Below, piece after piece: positions 36,705 through 47,935 of a DNA stretch of 64,000 nucleotides (position 1 is the stretch's first letter; each line of letters opens with the position of its first letter). Under the pieces are notes generated by a model. It saw nothing but the letters and a program-made list of their open reading frames with translations, was not told the DNA's origin and did no database searches. This DNA is from Sipunculus nudus (lineage: Eukaryota > Annelida > Sipuncula > Golfingiida > Sipunculidae). A program made the position numbers and the translations under genes. Location of the stretch: contig CM049311.1 in assembly GCA_026874595.1 (NCBI GenBank), forward strand, positions 44,645,676-44,709,675. The letters run 5' to 3'.

Positions 36705-37505
36705 AGATTACGGTCGTAATGAGCGCGGTCGGGATTGGCGCAGGGTTGCTGGATGTGGTCGGGATTGGCGTGGTCGGGCTAGGCGTGCCGGTTTATACAA
36801 AGCGAGATTGGTGCTGCTGGACATGGTCGTGACGGCTCTTATGAAACTTGAATATTACTTATTCCCTCAATATTTTTATATTTAACAGTTGGTTGATGAT
36901 TAGTGGGTTTTTCATGAGCCGCACGTGAATGCATTTCAATGTACGGTATATATACAAATTAACAACATTCCCAGGTTTAGACGACAAAAAAATCGACCTT
37001 GAACGCTATATTTACACATCTAATTCTTGTTGCTGGACATTTATCCTAGATAATAACAATATTTTTGTTCCATAATAAATGATTTCAATACCAAACAACA
37101 TTTGTTGATGTAAGCAACCCAGTTACCTCTAGTACATCAAAGAAAGGAAACCTGCTCACTCGGAAGCCAACACCGATTAATTAGTTAATTAGTTAATTAG
37201 CGGCACAAAGGTTTCCAACAATGCTGATTAAACAGTTGCAAAAACGCGTCTTCATAAACATTCGCAATATTATACATAAAGAATGCACTTCCCCAGCAAA
37301 ATATATAATATTTATCACAAGACACTTTCATGAATGCATTGACGACGGCCAGCATTGTGACGGGCGATAATGCCAGAACTTCTTTTTTTTTTCAGAAGTA
37401 CTCAATACGCTTTATTTTAAATGATCGCCCAATCAGATATTTATTTCAATTATTATTATCAAATGATAATTTTTAGTGAAATGCCTCTTATTTTATAAAA
37501 TTACT
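36705..37505 (+). repeat. Left arm of 0.8-kb inverted repeat
   Basis: From GTCGTAATGAGCGCGGTC inward through GCGTGCCGGTTTATACAAAG, CATGAGCCGCACGTGAATGC and GTGACGGGCGAT to GAAATGCCTCTTATTTTATA. The reverse complement of 42660-43445 carries the same landmarks in the same order; I judge the arms roughly 80-85% alike by eye. The outer end has short GTCGGGATTGGCG repeats. No coding content recognised. Confidence 0.75.
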
Positions 37506-37531
37506 AACTTTCTCTCATTTAAATGACCAAA

Positions 37532-40493
37532 TAGACATTTCTTGGCACCGCAGGTGCCAGAATATCCCCAGACATAGTAGCCCCCCCCCCCCACCCCCTT
37601 TAAGAATAGGCCCCCATTTTTAGCAGCATATACTGACACTTGGCATATTTATTGTTTCTTCCATCTATTAATCCACAATCTTGTTGAAGATGTTGGTCCT
37701 GTGACCTTAATCTTTTTAAAGATGTGTCCTGTGACCTTGACTTTTGACCTCATGACCCAAAAATCAATTCGGGTCTTGCTTTTCCAATGGGACATATACA
37801 AGTCAAGTTTGAAATCTATACATCAATAAAGCAGGAATTATCATCCAGCAACTAATTTTTGGACAGATGGCTCCTGTGACCTTCACCTTTGACCTAGTGA
37901 CCTCAAAATTGATAGGGTTCTTCCTCTCTTGGAATGTGAACTATATGTGCAAGATGAAAGATCTGAGATGAAATGTTTGGCTGGAAATGCATCCACATCT
38001 TTTTAAAGATGTGTCCTGTGACCTTGACCTTTGACCTCATGACCCCAAAATCAATTTGGGTCTTGCTTTTCCAATGGGACATATACAAGTCAAGTTTGAA
38101 ATCCATACATCAATAAAAGAAGGAATTATCATCCAGAAACTAATTTTTTGACAAGATGGCTCCTGTGACCTTCACCTTTGACCTTGTGACCTCAAAATTG
38201 ATAGGGGTCTATCCTATTGGCAGATGAACTCTATGTGCAAGATGAAAGGTCTGAGATGAAATGTGTCATGCTGGATTTATTATATTTAATTTTTTTTTTG
38301 TTGTTGTTGCTTTGTATTTGTGTTTTTTTTTGTCACGTGTAAGGCGGGTCGCGCGGTGCTGAGCACCTGACTGCATTCTTTGTGCCCCGTCAGGTGTTGT
38401 GTTGCCGGGGGCTTTGCCAGAGGCTTTGGAGTGCCTAATTCTGATTGGCTGGATTACGCGCGCTAAGACAGAGTGGACTCGGAAGTGTACTAGAGAGTTG
38501 GATAGTGGGGCTCGAGAGAAACAAGATGACAGAGGCGAGACTGGCGTCCTAGGAGTGTGGGACAGAGAGCTGATATTTAGCCTGGAAGACGTGGATGATA
38601 GTCGCTAGGATGATTGGTGGTCTGAAGTCTGGCGGATAGGAAGAAGGTTGAGAAGAGACTGTGGTTGAGTCGACTCTTGATAGTACCAGTGCTGAAGATG
38701 GTTTGATTGTCCAAGTGTACGGACTGAATTTTGTGGTGTTTTTGAAAGATATCTAGTAACTTTAGAGAGGTTTTCTGCGACGTTTGAAGTAGTGTTGGAA
38801 CTGGTGGAGTAGAACATATGATGGTCAGATTACAGGACTTATTGTGATGGTGACTGAGTGGATTTACTGTAACCGGATATTCTTGTAAGTTGAATTACTA
38901 TGTCTATTTCTCACTTGTAAATGTTTCTCTATTGTAACTATTGGATGTTATTGTAATACCGTGTGTGACTATTTCTTATACCGTTTCTGTCTCATAGAAA
39001 GTATATGATTAATACAGAGTAGTTTTGACGTAAGAATTTCGGTTTCTTAGCATATCATTATTACGTTTAAAGTAGATCTCCAGAGTAGAGAGGATTGTAT
39101 TACATTTGGATAATATCTGGTATGTCGTATTGTATGTTGTAACATCCCTCTTATTGTGCTTTTCTTGAATGTTCATCTGATGGCCTTGTAATAGAAATTA
39201 TGAGGGTTTTGTATGATCCTGACTCTGATGTATATCAATGGTAACTGAATAATCTGAGCTATTTGGGATTGTACATGTGTCGATTGTTGTCTGATTAAAT
39301 AATTGTTATAACTTTATTTGACGGTCTTGTGAAGTCTGTTCACGTCCTTTCTTTAACGTACATGGTCGGAAATAAACTTCATTAAGGATTTTAGGGTTTC
39401 CTTTGGCTGTACCCTCTTTGATCATTTGGTTATTATTGGGAGATCTCTAAAGGGGTTTTGCTCCGGGCCGTGACAAATGTTTGGCTGAAAATGCATCCAC
39501 AATCTTTATAAAGATGTGTCCTGTGACCTTGACCTTTGACCTCATGACCCCAAAATCAATAGGAGTCTTGCTTTTTCAATGGGACATATATAAGTCAAGT
39601 TTGAAATCAATACATCAATAAAAGCAGGAATTATCATCCAGAAACTAATTTTTGGACAGATAGCTCCTGTGGCCTTGACCTTTGGCCTTGTGACCCCAAA
39701 ATTGATATGGATCATCCACTATTCGCAAGTGAGCTATATATTCAAGATGAAAGACCTGGGATGAAAGTTTGGCTTAAAATGCATCCACAGTATCTTTTAA
39801 GATGCCAGTCGTGTGACCTTGACCTTTGACCTCATGACCCTAGAACCTATAGGGTTCTTACTTTAGTGGTGGGCTATACATAAGTCATGTTTGAAATCCA
39901 TATGGCTATCAACACTGGAGATATCATAAGAGGTGTGTGATTTTCACCATATATGGCAATATTAAAGGTCAAGGCCACTCTCATAGGAAAGGTCATGACC
40001 CCAATTTTAATAAACATCATCCCATAACCCATACCTATGTATATGCATAATATAAAAGAAATCTGTCCATTAGTTTTTGACTTATAATGCTCACAGTACT
40101 GTAAGGTGGCAATTTTGGGGGTATTAAACGGCACGAAAACAAGTAAAGAATAATAGGTGGCGCCACCAGTTTCTGGAACATGACAACCCTATCCATGATC
40201 TTCCATCAACTTGATTTTGGGATAAATCCATGCAAGATTTCTTGAGATATTAAAGAATTTGTGTGATTTTCCCCGGAATTGGCCCTAAAAGGTCAAGGAC
40301 ACTCTCCTAGTAAAGGTCATGACCTCATTTTAAATAGGCGTCGTCCTCTTACCCATATCTATACATATACCAAGTTTGGTAAGGTCCCGTGAAATATTTT
40401 TTGGGTTATCGCCCAAACAAGATTTATATGCGGCGGTGGCGGCGGGACCGGTATGAAAACATAGTATCCCCCGACTTTGTCTGGGGATACAAT
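37532..40493 (+). mobile_element. Family E element, long copy split by a solo LTR
   Basis: Same 5' end as 29271 (TAGACATTTCT, TGGCACC-GCA-GGTGCCA, GTATCCCCAGACA) and same 3' end (GGCGGTGGCGGCGGG, AGTATCCCC / GGGGATACAAT). It carries more core monomers than the short copy; TGTGACCTTGACCTTTGACC recurs at about 37990, 39520 and 39815. Flanks read ...AATGACCAAA | element | TCAATCTGAAG, while a related uninterrupted sequence near 40828 reads AATGATTAATCAATCTGAAG, so no target duplication beyond perhaps a single T. 38264-39475 is a later insertion. Confidence 0.75.
38264..39475. mobile_element. Solo LTR (1212 bp) with 4-bp target duplication
   Basis: Begins TGTCATGCTGG and ends GGGCCGTGACA, that is TG...CA ends with the 5-bp inverted repeat TGTCA/TGACA. 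It is flanked by AATG on both sides (38260-38263 and 39476-39479). Removing it restores the family E phrase AGATGAAATGTTTGGCTG, which occurs intact at 37970. Inside are a T-rich start, a GC-rich segment with a reverse CCAAT box (ATTGGCT, about 38443) and AATAAA at about 39371. No retroviral-type genes, so it is a solo LTR left by recombination. A Gypsy-type origin is likely from the target-site length but not shown. Confidence 0.75.
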
Positions 40494-41585
40494 CAATCTG
40501 AAGCTGTATAAATAGTCCCGTATTTCTATCCCTCCTTTTATTTCTCTCTCTCCCTCCCTCTCTCTCTCATTCTGTTTTCATTTAAAATGATCGCTCTATT
40601 TCTCTCTTGTTATATAATAACTCGCTCTCTCTTATTGATGTATTTAGATGATCAATCAATCGGAACTCAATAAATCGCCCCTATTTCTCTCTGTCTCTGC
40701 TTCTGTCTCTCTCTCTCTTTATTTTTAATGATCGCTCAATCAGATGTTTATTTCAACTTTTATAATTAAATGATCATTTTAACTGAATGTCCTCTCATTT
40801 TATAAAATTACTCACTTTCCCCCATTTAAATGATTAATCAATCTGAAGCTTAATCAATCGTCCCGTATTTCTGTCTGCTTCTCTGTCTCTCTCTCTCTCT
40901 CATTCTCTCTCTATATTTCTCTTTTTATATACAATATGTACATAAACAACTTTTACAAAGAGTAGAATCACTCCTGAATTACCCGCAAACATATTTTAAA
41001 TCAAATCTGGAACGTATCAAATTGTAGAGATCTATATTAAGTCTTGGAGAGCATAATTCATAGAAGGAACTCCACAATGTAATAGCAATTTAAAAACTCA
41101 GCTTGCGCTTTATATACGATACCTCTACATGAACAATTATTATACAAAGAGTAGAATTAACAGCACTTAAATTATCCGCAAAACATATTTTAGACCAAAA
41201 TCTGGAATGTATCAATTTTATATGGATCAATATTAAGTCTTACAGACAATAATCAGAGAAGTTAATCCAAAACAGTAAAAATATTCTAGGTAAAAGGGTA
41301 TGAATGTCCAACATATATCCTCCATCTAGAAATTATGCACCACGTGCCTTACTTTATGTAAAAACGTTTCCGTGTTAATTTTTCATTTCCGTTGACGCTC
41401 TGTCAGTTTCTGGACCCTGTCCTAGATTTTCCGGTATTTTCTTCTTTGAAGTGGGGTTCCTTCCTCCAAACTAATGTTAGTCAGTGGGTGCTTATTAAAA
41501 TAATTGATAAATCATAGTAATTGAAATAAATGTCAGATTGAGCGATCATTTAAAATTAAAAAGAGAAAGAGAAATATAGAGAGAG

Positions 41586-41634
<49 letters not shown>

Positions 41635-42122
41635 GAGGCAGACAGAAACAGGGGGCGATTTATTAAGTTTCTGATTGAGTTATCATTTAAATACACAAAA
41701 AAAAGGGCAAGTAATTATATAAAATAAGAGGCTCATAAAAAAATTATCATTTAATTATAATAATTGAGACAAATATCTGATTGAGCGATCATTTAAATAA
41801 AGCGTGAGAGAGAGAGAAATATTTCATGTTGAGTACTTAAAAAAATGTTGGTATTATCGATCGCCACGATCATTTAAGATGAAAACAGAGAGAGAGAGAG
41901 AGAGAAGGAGAGGGAGAGAGACAGAAATAGGGGCGATTTATTGATTTTCCGATTAATGTATCATTAATGTGAGGAATAAAGCGATCATTTAAAATGAAAA
42001 CAGAGAGGGGGGGGGGGGGGGGAGAGATAAAAAGAGGGACAGAAATACGGGATGATTTATAGAGCTTCAAATTGATTGATCATTTAAATGATTTAAATGA
42101 GGGAAAGTTAGTAAATTATATA
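40494..42122. repeat. CT/GA microsatellites and satellite-like repeats
   Basis: Several copies of a unit with ATGATCGCTCAATCAGAT and TCATTTAAATGA joined to CT runs (40530-40720, 40870-40920) or, inverted, to GA runs (41560-41632, 41880-41930, 42000-42035). The right half is thus roughly the reverse complement of the left. 40936-41270 holds a direct duplication of about 200 bp (ACAAAGAGTAGAAT, ACATATTTTA, TCTGGAA). A 17-base G run sits at 42007-42022. Confidence 0.65.
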
Positions 42123-42659
42123 AAACTAGAATATACCCATATCAGTACCTGCATCCACACTTTTTAAATTATGAGTAAGCACTGCACTGACACAAATTTG
42201 GCGAGGGGTGAGATGTTCCGCGTCCAAAATCGTCCCAGCGATTAACCCGCAACATGATTCACTTGTGGCAAAATTGCCGATATGGGCAGTGGTGAGATGT
42301 TCCCGGTCTAAATTCGTCCCCGTGGTCAACCCACAACAACATTAATTTGTGTTGACCTAGCGGACTGCTTAGAAAAGGCCGACGCGTAGTGAATGTTTGG
42401 CAGACTATGTCAGGTTTGATTTGATTGGTTAGCAAGAGGAGATTCAGGACGACGTGGGCGCACTATGTGAGAATGGCCATGGCACAGCGCAGGTATTAAA
42501 CCCATAATATTTGTATTGATTTTGAGGCCATTTAAATGCCTAAAAAATATAAACTCCTCTTCCCCGGACCAAGATGCACCCTCCCACGCAGTTTGACGAC
42601 CGTGCGATCCCTAGCGTGTGAATGAATCCGGACAGACAGACAGACAAACAGATTCCCGT
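42123..42659. repeat. Short diverged tandem duplication and spacer
   Basis: GGTGAGATGTTCC and AATCGTCCC at 42207-42240 recur as GGTGAGATGTTCC and ATTCGTCCC at 42291-42320, each followed by AACCC-CAACA. The rest (42360-42659) shows no repeat apart from an ACAGACAGACAGAC stretch near 42630. Confidence 0.45.
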
Positions 42660-43445
42660 GAATTATAGTATGATGAGAGGCATTTCATTAAAAATTATCA
42701 TTTAATAATAATAATTAAAATACATATCTGATTGAGCGATCATTTAAAATAAAGCAAGCGAGAGAGAGAAATATTTCATGTTGAGTACTTCTGAAAAAAA
42801 TAGGATTTCTGGCAGTATCGCCCGTCACCATGGTGGCCGTCATCAATGCAATCATGAACGTGTCTATTGATAAATATTATATATTTTTGCTGGGGAAGTG
42901 CATTATTTATATAAAATATCGAGAATGTTTGTGAAGACGAATTTTTGCAGCTCTCTGTGCCGCTAATTAACTAATTAATCAGTGTTGGCTTCCTAGTGAG
43001 CAGGTTTCCTTCCTTTGACATACTTTTACAGGTAACTGGGCTGCTTACATCAACAAATGTTGTTTGGTATTGAAATCGTTTATTATGGAACTAATATATT
43101 GTTATTTTCTGGGATAAATGTCCAGTAACAAGAATTAGATCTGTCAAAATTGCGTTCAAGGTCAATTTTTTTGGCCGTCCAAACCTGGGAATGTTGGTAA
43201 TCTGTATATATACCATACATTGTAATGCATTCACGTGCGGCTCATGAAAAACCCTCTTATCGTCAACCAACTGTTAAAATATAACAAAATTAAAGGAATA
43301 AGTTATATTCAGGTTTCATTAGAGTCGTGACGTCCCTGTCCAGCAGCACCATCTCGCTTTGTATAAACCGGCACGCCCAGCCTGACCACGCCATTCCCGA
43401 CCACGTCCAGGAACCGCGCGCCCAACCAGACCGCGCTCATTACGA
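42660..43445 (-). repeat. Right arm of 0.8-kb inverted repeat
   Basis: Reverse-complement partner of 36705-37505. Landmarks on the plus strand include ATGAGAGGCATTTCATTAAA, CTAATTAACTAATTAATCAG, GCATTCACGTGCGGCTCATG and GACCGCGCTCATTACGAC. The arms are 5.15 kb apart. They could be ends of a large foldback or DNA transposon, or two opposite insertions of one repeat. Confidence 0.75.
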
Positions 43446-43765
43446 CTGACACCGCCCACACTGCTGTGTTAAATGAATGGGCTGGTCAGGCTGGACGCTA
43501 GGGGGCACTGGTTGTTTGTCTGCAGTTTTTCAAGCAGGCAGTCATTTACTGCCTCCGCACACGAGAGTATTGGTATTAGCAATATCCCGTATTGGTTCAT
43601 GTGCAATGTGAATGAAAGAAACACATGTAACTATTACTTAATAAGGTAGAAAGGATGGGGTATTTCACAAGTCAGGCAAACAAATAAAACCAGGCATCAT
43701 TCCACATTTGGCTCACACAAAGCCACTCATCAGCATGTACAAAATATTCATATTCACTGACATAC
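43446..43765. other. PPP1R12 intron start
   Basis: Sequence following the donor of the 43766-43827 exon on the minus strand. No repeat recognised apart from the weak CCAATACGGGATAT homology noted at 35539-36704. Confidence 0.4.
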
Positions 43766-43827
43766 TTGTTTTTGTTTTCTTGGTTATCAGATGCACTTCC
43801 CAAGCTGACAGGCCGGCGTGGGACATC
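43766..43827 (-). CDS. PPP1R12A: PPP1R12 exon (PRR/Ser segment, 20 codons)
   Basis: Reads D-V-P-R-R-P-V-S-L-G-S-A-S-D then NQENKNK. The acceptor is a T-rich tract ending ATTTCAG just before 43827, and the donor is AA|GTATGT after 43766. The exon is 62 nt and starts in phase 0. It leaves two bases (AA) that join the first G of the 26904-27179 exon to give a Lys codon. From memory it aligns with the vertebrate MYPT1 segment IPRRLASTSD followed by acidic and Asn/Lys residues, a disordered stretch between the ankyrin repeats and the inhibitory site. A 50-bp minisatellite starts 77 bp upstream of the acceptor in the gene's reading direction. The exon is short, so the call leans on phase agreement with the next exon and on the PRR match. 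Confidence 0.65.
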
Positions 43828-43903
43828 CTGAAATTAAAGTATACGTACAATTAATCAAAACCAAACACATATTTGAGTTGATTATGGGTTGCTAGGAAGG
43901 TAT

Positions 43904-45703
43904 GAGTACAGCCATCCAGCCTGGCAGATGGACCTCACTAGGATATACCAAATGAGTACAGCCATCCAGCCTGGTAGATGGACCTCACTAGGATATACCA
44001 AATGAGTACAGCCATCCAGCCTGGTAGATGGACCTCACTAGGATATACCAAATGAGTACAGCCATCCAGCCTGGTAGATGTACCTCACTAGGATATACCA
44101 AATGAGTACAGCCATCTGGCCTGGTAGATGTACCTCACTAGGATATACCAAATGAGTACAGCCATCTGGCCTGGTAGATGTACCTCACTAGGATATACCA
44201 AATGAGTACAGCCATCTGGCCTGGTAGATGTACCTCACTAGGATATACCAAATGAGTACAGCCATCTGGCCTGGTAGATGTACCTCACTAGGATATACCA
44301 AATGAGTACAGCCATCTGGCCTGGTAGATGTACCTCACTAGGATATACCAAATGAGTACAGCCATCCGGCCTGGTAGATGTACCTCACTAGGATATACCG
44401 AATGAATACAGCCATCCGGCCTGGCAGATGTACCTCACTAGGATATACCAAATGAGTACAGCCATCCAGCCTGGTAGATGGACCTCACTAGAATATACCA
44501 AATGAATACAGCCATCCAGCCTGGCAGATGTACCTCACTAGGATATACCAAATGAGTACAGCCATCCAGCCTGGTAGATGGACCTCACTAGGATATACCA
44601 AATGAGTACAGCCATCCAGCCTGGTAGATGTACCTCACTAGGATATACCAAATGAGTACAGCCATCTGGCCTGGTAGATGTACCTCACTAGGATATACCA
44701 AATGAGTACAGCCATCCAGCCTGGAAGATGTACCTCACTAGGATATACCAAATGAGTACAGCCATCTGGCCTGGTAGATAGACCTCACTAGGATATACCA
44801 AATGAATACAGCCATCCAGCCTGGCAGATGTACCTCACTAGGATATACCAAATGAATACAGCCATCCAGCCTGGTAGATGGACCTCACTAGGATATACCA
44901 AATGAATACAGCCATCCAGCCTTGCAAATGGACCTCACTAGGATATACCAAATGAGTACAGCCATCCAGCCTGGTAGATGTACCTCACTAGGATATACCA
45001 AATGAGTACAGCCATCTGGCCTGGTAGATGTACCTCACTAGGATATACCAAATGAGTACAGCCATCTGGCCTGGTAGATGTACCTCACTAGGATATACCG
45101 AATGAGTACAGCCATCTGGCCTGGTAGATGTACCTCACTAGGATATACCGAATGAATACAGCCATCCAGCCTGGCAGATGTACCTCACTAGGATATACCA
45201 AATGAGTACAGCCATCCAGCCTGGTAGATGGACCTCACTAGGATATACCAAATGAATACAGCCATCCAGCCTGGCAGATGTACCTCACTAGGATATACCA
45301 AATGAGTACAGCCATCTGGCCTGGTAGATGGACCTCACTAGGATATACCAAATGAATACAGCCATCCAGCCTGGCAGATGTACCTCACTAGGATATACCA
45401 AATGAGTACAGCCATCTGGCCTGGTAGATGGACCTCACTAGGATATACCAAATGAATACAGCCATCCAGCCTGGCAGATGTACCTCACTAGGATATACCA
45501 AATGAATACAGCCATCCAGCCTGGTAGATGGACCTCACTAGGATATACCAAATGAATACAGCCATCCAGCCTTGCAGATGGACCTCACTAGGATATACCA
45601 AATGAGTACAGCCATCTGGCCTGGTAGATGTACCTCACTAGGATATACCAAATGAGTACAGCCATCCAGCCTGGGAGACGGATCTCACTAGGATATACCA
45701 AAT
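43904..45703. repeat. 50-bp minisatellite, 36 units
   Basis: Unit GAGTACAGCCATCCAGCCTG + GTAGATGGACCTCACTAGGA + TATACCAAAT. All 36 units are exactly 50 bp, with no indels over 1800 bp; variation is confined to a few positions (CCAGCC/CTGGCC, GGAC/GTAC, GTAGATG/GCAGATG, GAGTACA/GAATACA). Array length is not a multiple of a codon pattern, and no ORF crosses it. It ends 76 bp from the acceptor of the 43766-43827 exon. Confidence 0.95.
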
Positions 45704-46707
45704 GAAATGCTTCCTCACAGAATGTTAATATATAAATACATATTTCACCATTTTACTGAGTGGAACAGTATTTTGTAACTTGTACACTAAGAGTGAAACA
45801 GTGGTTTTTCATTTTCTCAATGCTGCATTTGTCTACTGAATCACTTCTATAGGCTGACCATTGAAGCTTAGTTACTGTTGTTGGCTTCATATTTAATTAT
45901 AACAACGGATCTTTTATTGTTTTGTTTTTTTTGTCAAGATTTGATTTTTGCAATCTGACCACCTAGTAACTTATGCACATTATGGAACGTTTAATAATTC
46001 ATACAATAATGTACATAAGTGCACTATCTCAACAATTTTATGGAGTCCCATGGGAAATTCAAACAAAATCCTTGTTCAATACTTACAGATAATTTGAGAT
46101 ATTAATTTTCATTATATTGTCACTCTTTGACCTATGGAAGCATCAAATATATCTGTTAAGATTTATCATTTTGTTCTTTGACCTTCAAGGCATAAACGCA
46201 GGATACTCTATGGTATTCATGACTTTTCACCTGTGTTGATAAGGTATGAGGGTTAATTCTTGATAATCTTACTCATGGATATTGCAAAGTTGAAACTCTC
46301 ATGAACACAAAGCCAACCACAGTATTGATAACTCAAGTACATCATCAATACACAAAATGGCCACCATCATTATGTCTGTCGCAATCAGTATGTATTGCCC
46401 TTGCAATTATCAACATATTTTCATCAACTTTTCATGAGTATGAAAAATATTTTTAGTTACTGTCTAGTCTGATTTAGTTTGAACTAAATCAGTATGTATT
46501 GCCCTTGCAATTATCAACATATTTTCATCAACTTTTCATGAGTATGAAAAATATTTTTAGTTACTGTCTAGACTGATTTAGTTTGAACTAAAAAAAATAT
46601 TAAATTCCTTGATGTTCGTAATAAATTTGTGTCTTTCAGAAAAGGGCATGTTCGAATAATAACATCAAGCATACTGGTGGTCAAGTCATCAGTGGGCCAT
46701 AAAAGAA
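45704..46707. repeat. Intron with a 104-bp tandem duplication
   Basis: 46383-46486 is repeated at 46487-46590 with one visible difference (GTCTAGTCTG/GTCTAGACTG). Each copy ends with the palindrome GATTTAGTT-TG-AACTAAA(TC). The rest shows no recognised element. Confidence 0.7.
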
Positions 46708-46778
46708 ACAAGGGACCATTGGGTTACGATGCTCAGCTGAATTAGTAAAATTTAAACAATTGCAAAATATACTCATTT

Positions 46779-46814
<36 letters not shown>
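46708..46814 (+). mobile_element. Family A 5' end with TA microsatellite
   Basis: ACAAGGGACCATTGGGTTAC then GCTCAGCTGAA, followed by A-rich DNA and a TA run into which the pogo/Tigger remnant is inserted. The flanking TA tract resumes at about 47934. Confidence 0.6.
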
Positions 46815-46833
<19 letters not shown>

Positions 46834-47935
46834 TGAAGCCGCTTAATTGCAAGAGGCTTTTGTCAAGCAAAGTTGTTGCAATTAACCGAAGTTGCATTTA
46901 GGCGAAGTTCACCGTCTACCATGTGTAAGGGGAAGCCGAATGATTGATTGGACCGCCCAATATCTAATTAATTTGGCATTTGTTTTGTTACACTATTTGT
47001 ATTGTGATACAAAATAAAACACCAGTATTAGATAACTTTTATTAAAATTAAAAATATATACAAGAGAACACATTAATAGCCAGGCCATAGAGAGTTATTA
47101 AAGATCACAAATATTAACAAAGGCAATATACTTTTCCTGGTAATCTTGGATGATTGTCTCCCTCTGAGCGATTATTAGAGAAATCTGTGACTGGGACAAG
47201 GCAAACGTCTTTGAAATGTCGACTTGTGGAACCCTTTGGTCTTTCATCTTGATAACTTCATACTTGTCAGCCGTGGAGAGATCGTTGCTCTTGCACTTGC
47301 CACTCATGACTGAATAGTGACATGTTTCGAAATTTGTTGGTCTTTTATAGAAAAGATGATTTGACAAGACATAACGAACATAAGGGGTTAACAATGTAAG
47401 TTTATATAAGAGCCTTTGACAATTCTATTATGAGTATCATCAAAGGAACAAACCATCGGACAGCTAACACACAAAGTTTGACAAACAAACTCAAGCTAAT
47501 TAAGAGTTGCTCTCGTGATCAAGGTGATTAATATTTGACGTAATTTTAACCTACCATTGTTGACCCTTTTCAAAGAGATGTGAGCTGTGACCGTATCGAA
47601 CTGCATCACCGAGCACAGGGTTATTAAGGTCCTTTGTACACATGTGCACCTGCAGTTATCACAGCGGCTACTTTTGAAGATCCGGTCTATGATCTTTACT
47701 GGGATAACACAAACACAACTCACCGACTCATTGAAGTACTTGCATTTAATGTGAGTTTCCTACCTTTCAGCCTATATTTTCCCTTGTAATAATTGGAAGT
47801 TTGCGATTATGAGGCTTCCGATTATGCGGCGCGTACTAATGATAAGATATAGGAAATGGCTTTGGTTTTCAGAATTTCTTGCAAATAAGCGGCATTTTCT
47901 GTTAACTGACTTGCAAATAAGTGGCGTTGTCTGTA
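46815..47935 (-). mobile_element. pogo/Tigger-type DNA transposon remnant
   Basis: Ends carry related inverted motifs: CCGCTTAATTGCAAG (46839) at the left, and CTTGCAAATAAGTGGCG (47910) at the right, reading CCACTTATTTGCAAG on the other strand. More such motifs lie inside (GTTGCAATTAACCG, GCAAATAAGCGGC). It sits in a TA run, fitting TA target preference. The minus-strand ORF at 47098-47394 encodes a CENP-B/psq-type DNA-binding domain. No DDE catalytic domain is present, so the copy is not autonomous. Confidence 0.7.
47098..47394 (-). pseudogene. CENP-B N-terminal-like HTH fragment of transposase
   Basis: About 98 residues. From the internal Met the sequence reads MSGKCKSNDLSTADKYEVI then KMKDQRVPQVDISKTFALSQ and SQISLIIAQRETII. 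The pattern 'L-x-x-ADK-x-E-V-I ... DI-x-x-x-F-x-LSQSQIS-x-I' is the helix-turn-helix that opens CENP-B, Tigger, jerky and pogo-type transposases and binds the terminal repeats. The second HTH and the DDE domain are missing; the frame stops after the first domain. It lies inside the element's own ends, which argues for a transposon relic rather than a domesticated gene. Confidence 0.7.

Larger units (their letters stand above)
7226..43827 (-). other. PPP1R12A: PPP1R12 (MYPT) gene segment, four exons
   Basis: Four minus-strand exons read in order 43766-43827, 26904-27179, 21499-21592 and 7226-7411, separated by introns of about 16.6, 5.3 and 14.1 kb. Exon lengths are 62, 276, 94 and 186 nt. Seen: phases join without a shift (AA|G, AG|G, then phase 0), and every border has GT/AG. 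Known: PPP1R12A/B/C are the targeting subunits of myosin phosphatase; they bind PP1 catalytic subunit delta at the N-terminus and are inhibited by Rho-kinase phosphorylation in the part seen here. Inference: one orthologue of the family. I cannot tell A, B and C apart, and invertebrates usually have a single gene. Start codon, ankyrin repeats and C-terminal coiled coil are not in the window. Additional short or alternative exons in the introns may have been missed. Confidence 0.8.

Noticed and set aside
38399-38608. 69-residue ORF inside the solo LTR
   Set aside because: No recognisable domain; short and located in the GC-rich LTR regulatory part. Likely chance.
43904-45703. CRISPR-like regular array
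   Set aside because: Units are contiguous 50-bp repeats with no unique spacers, in a spliced eukaryotic gene.
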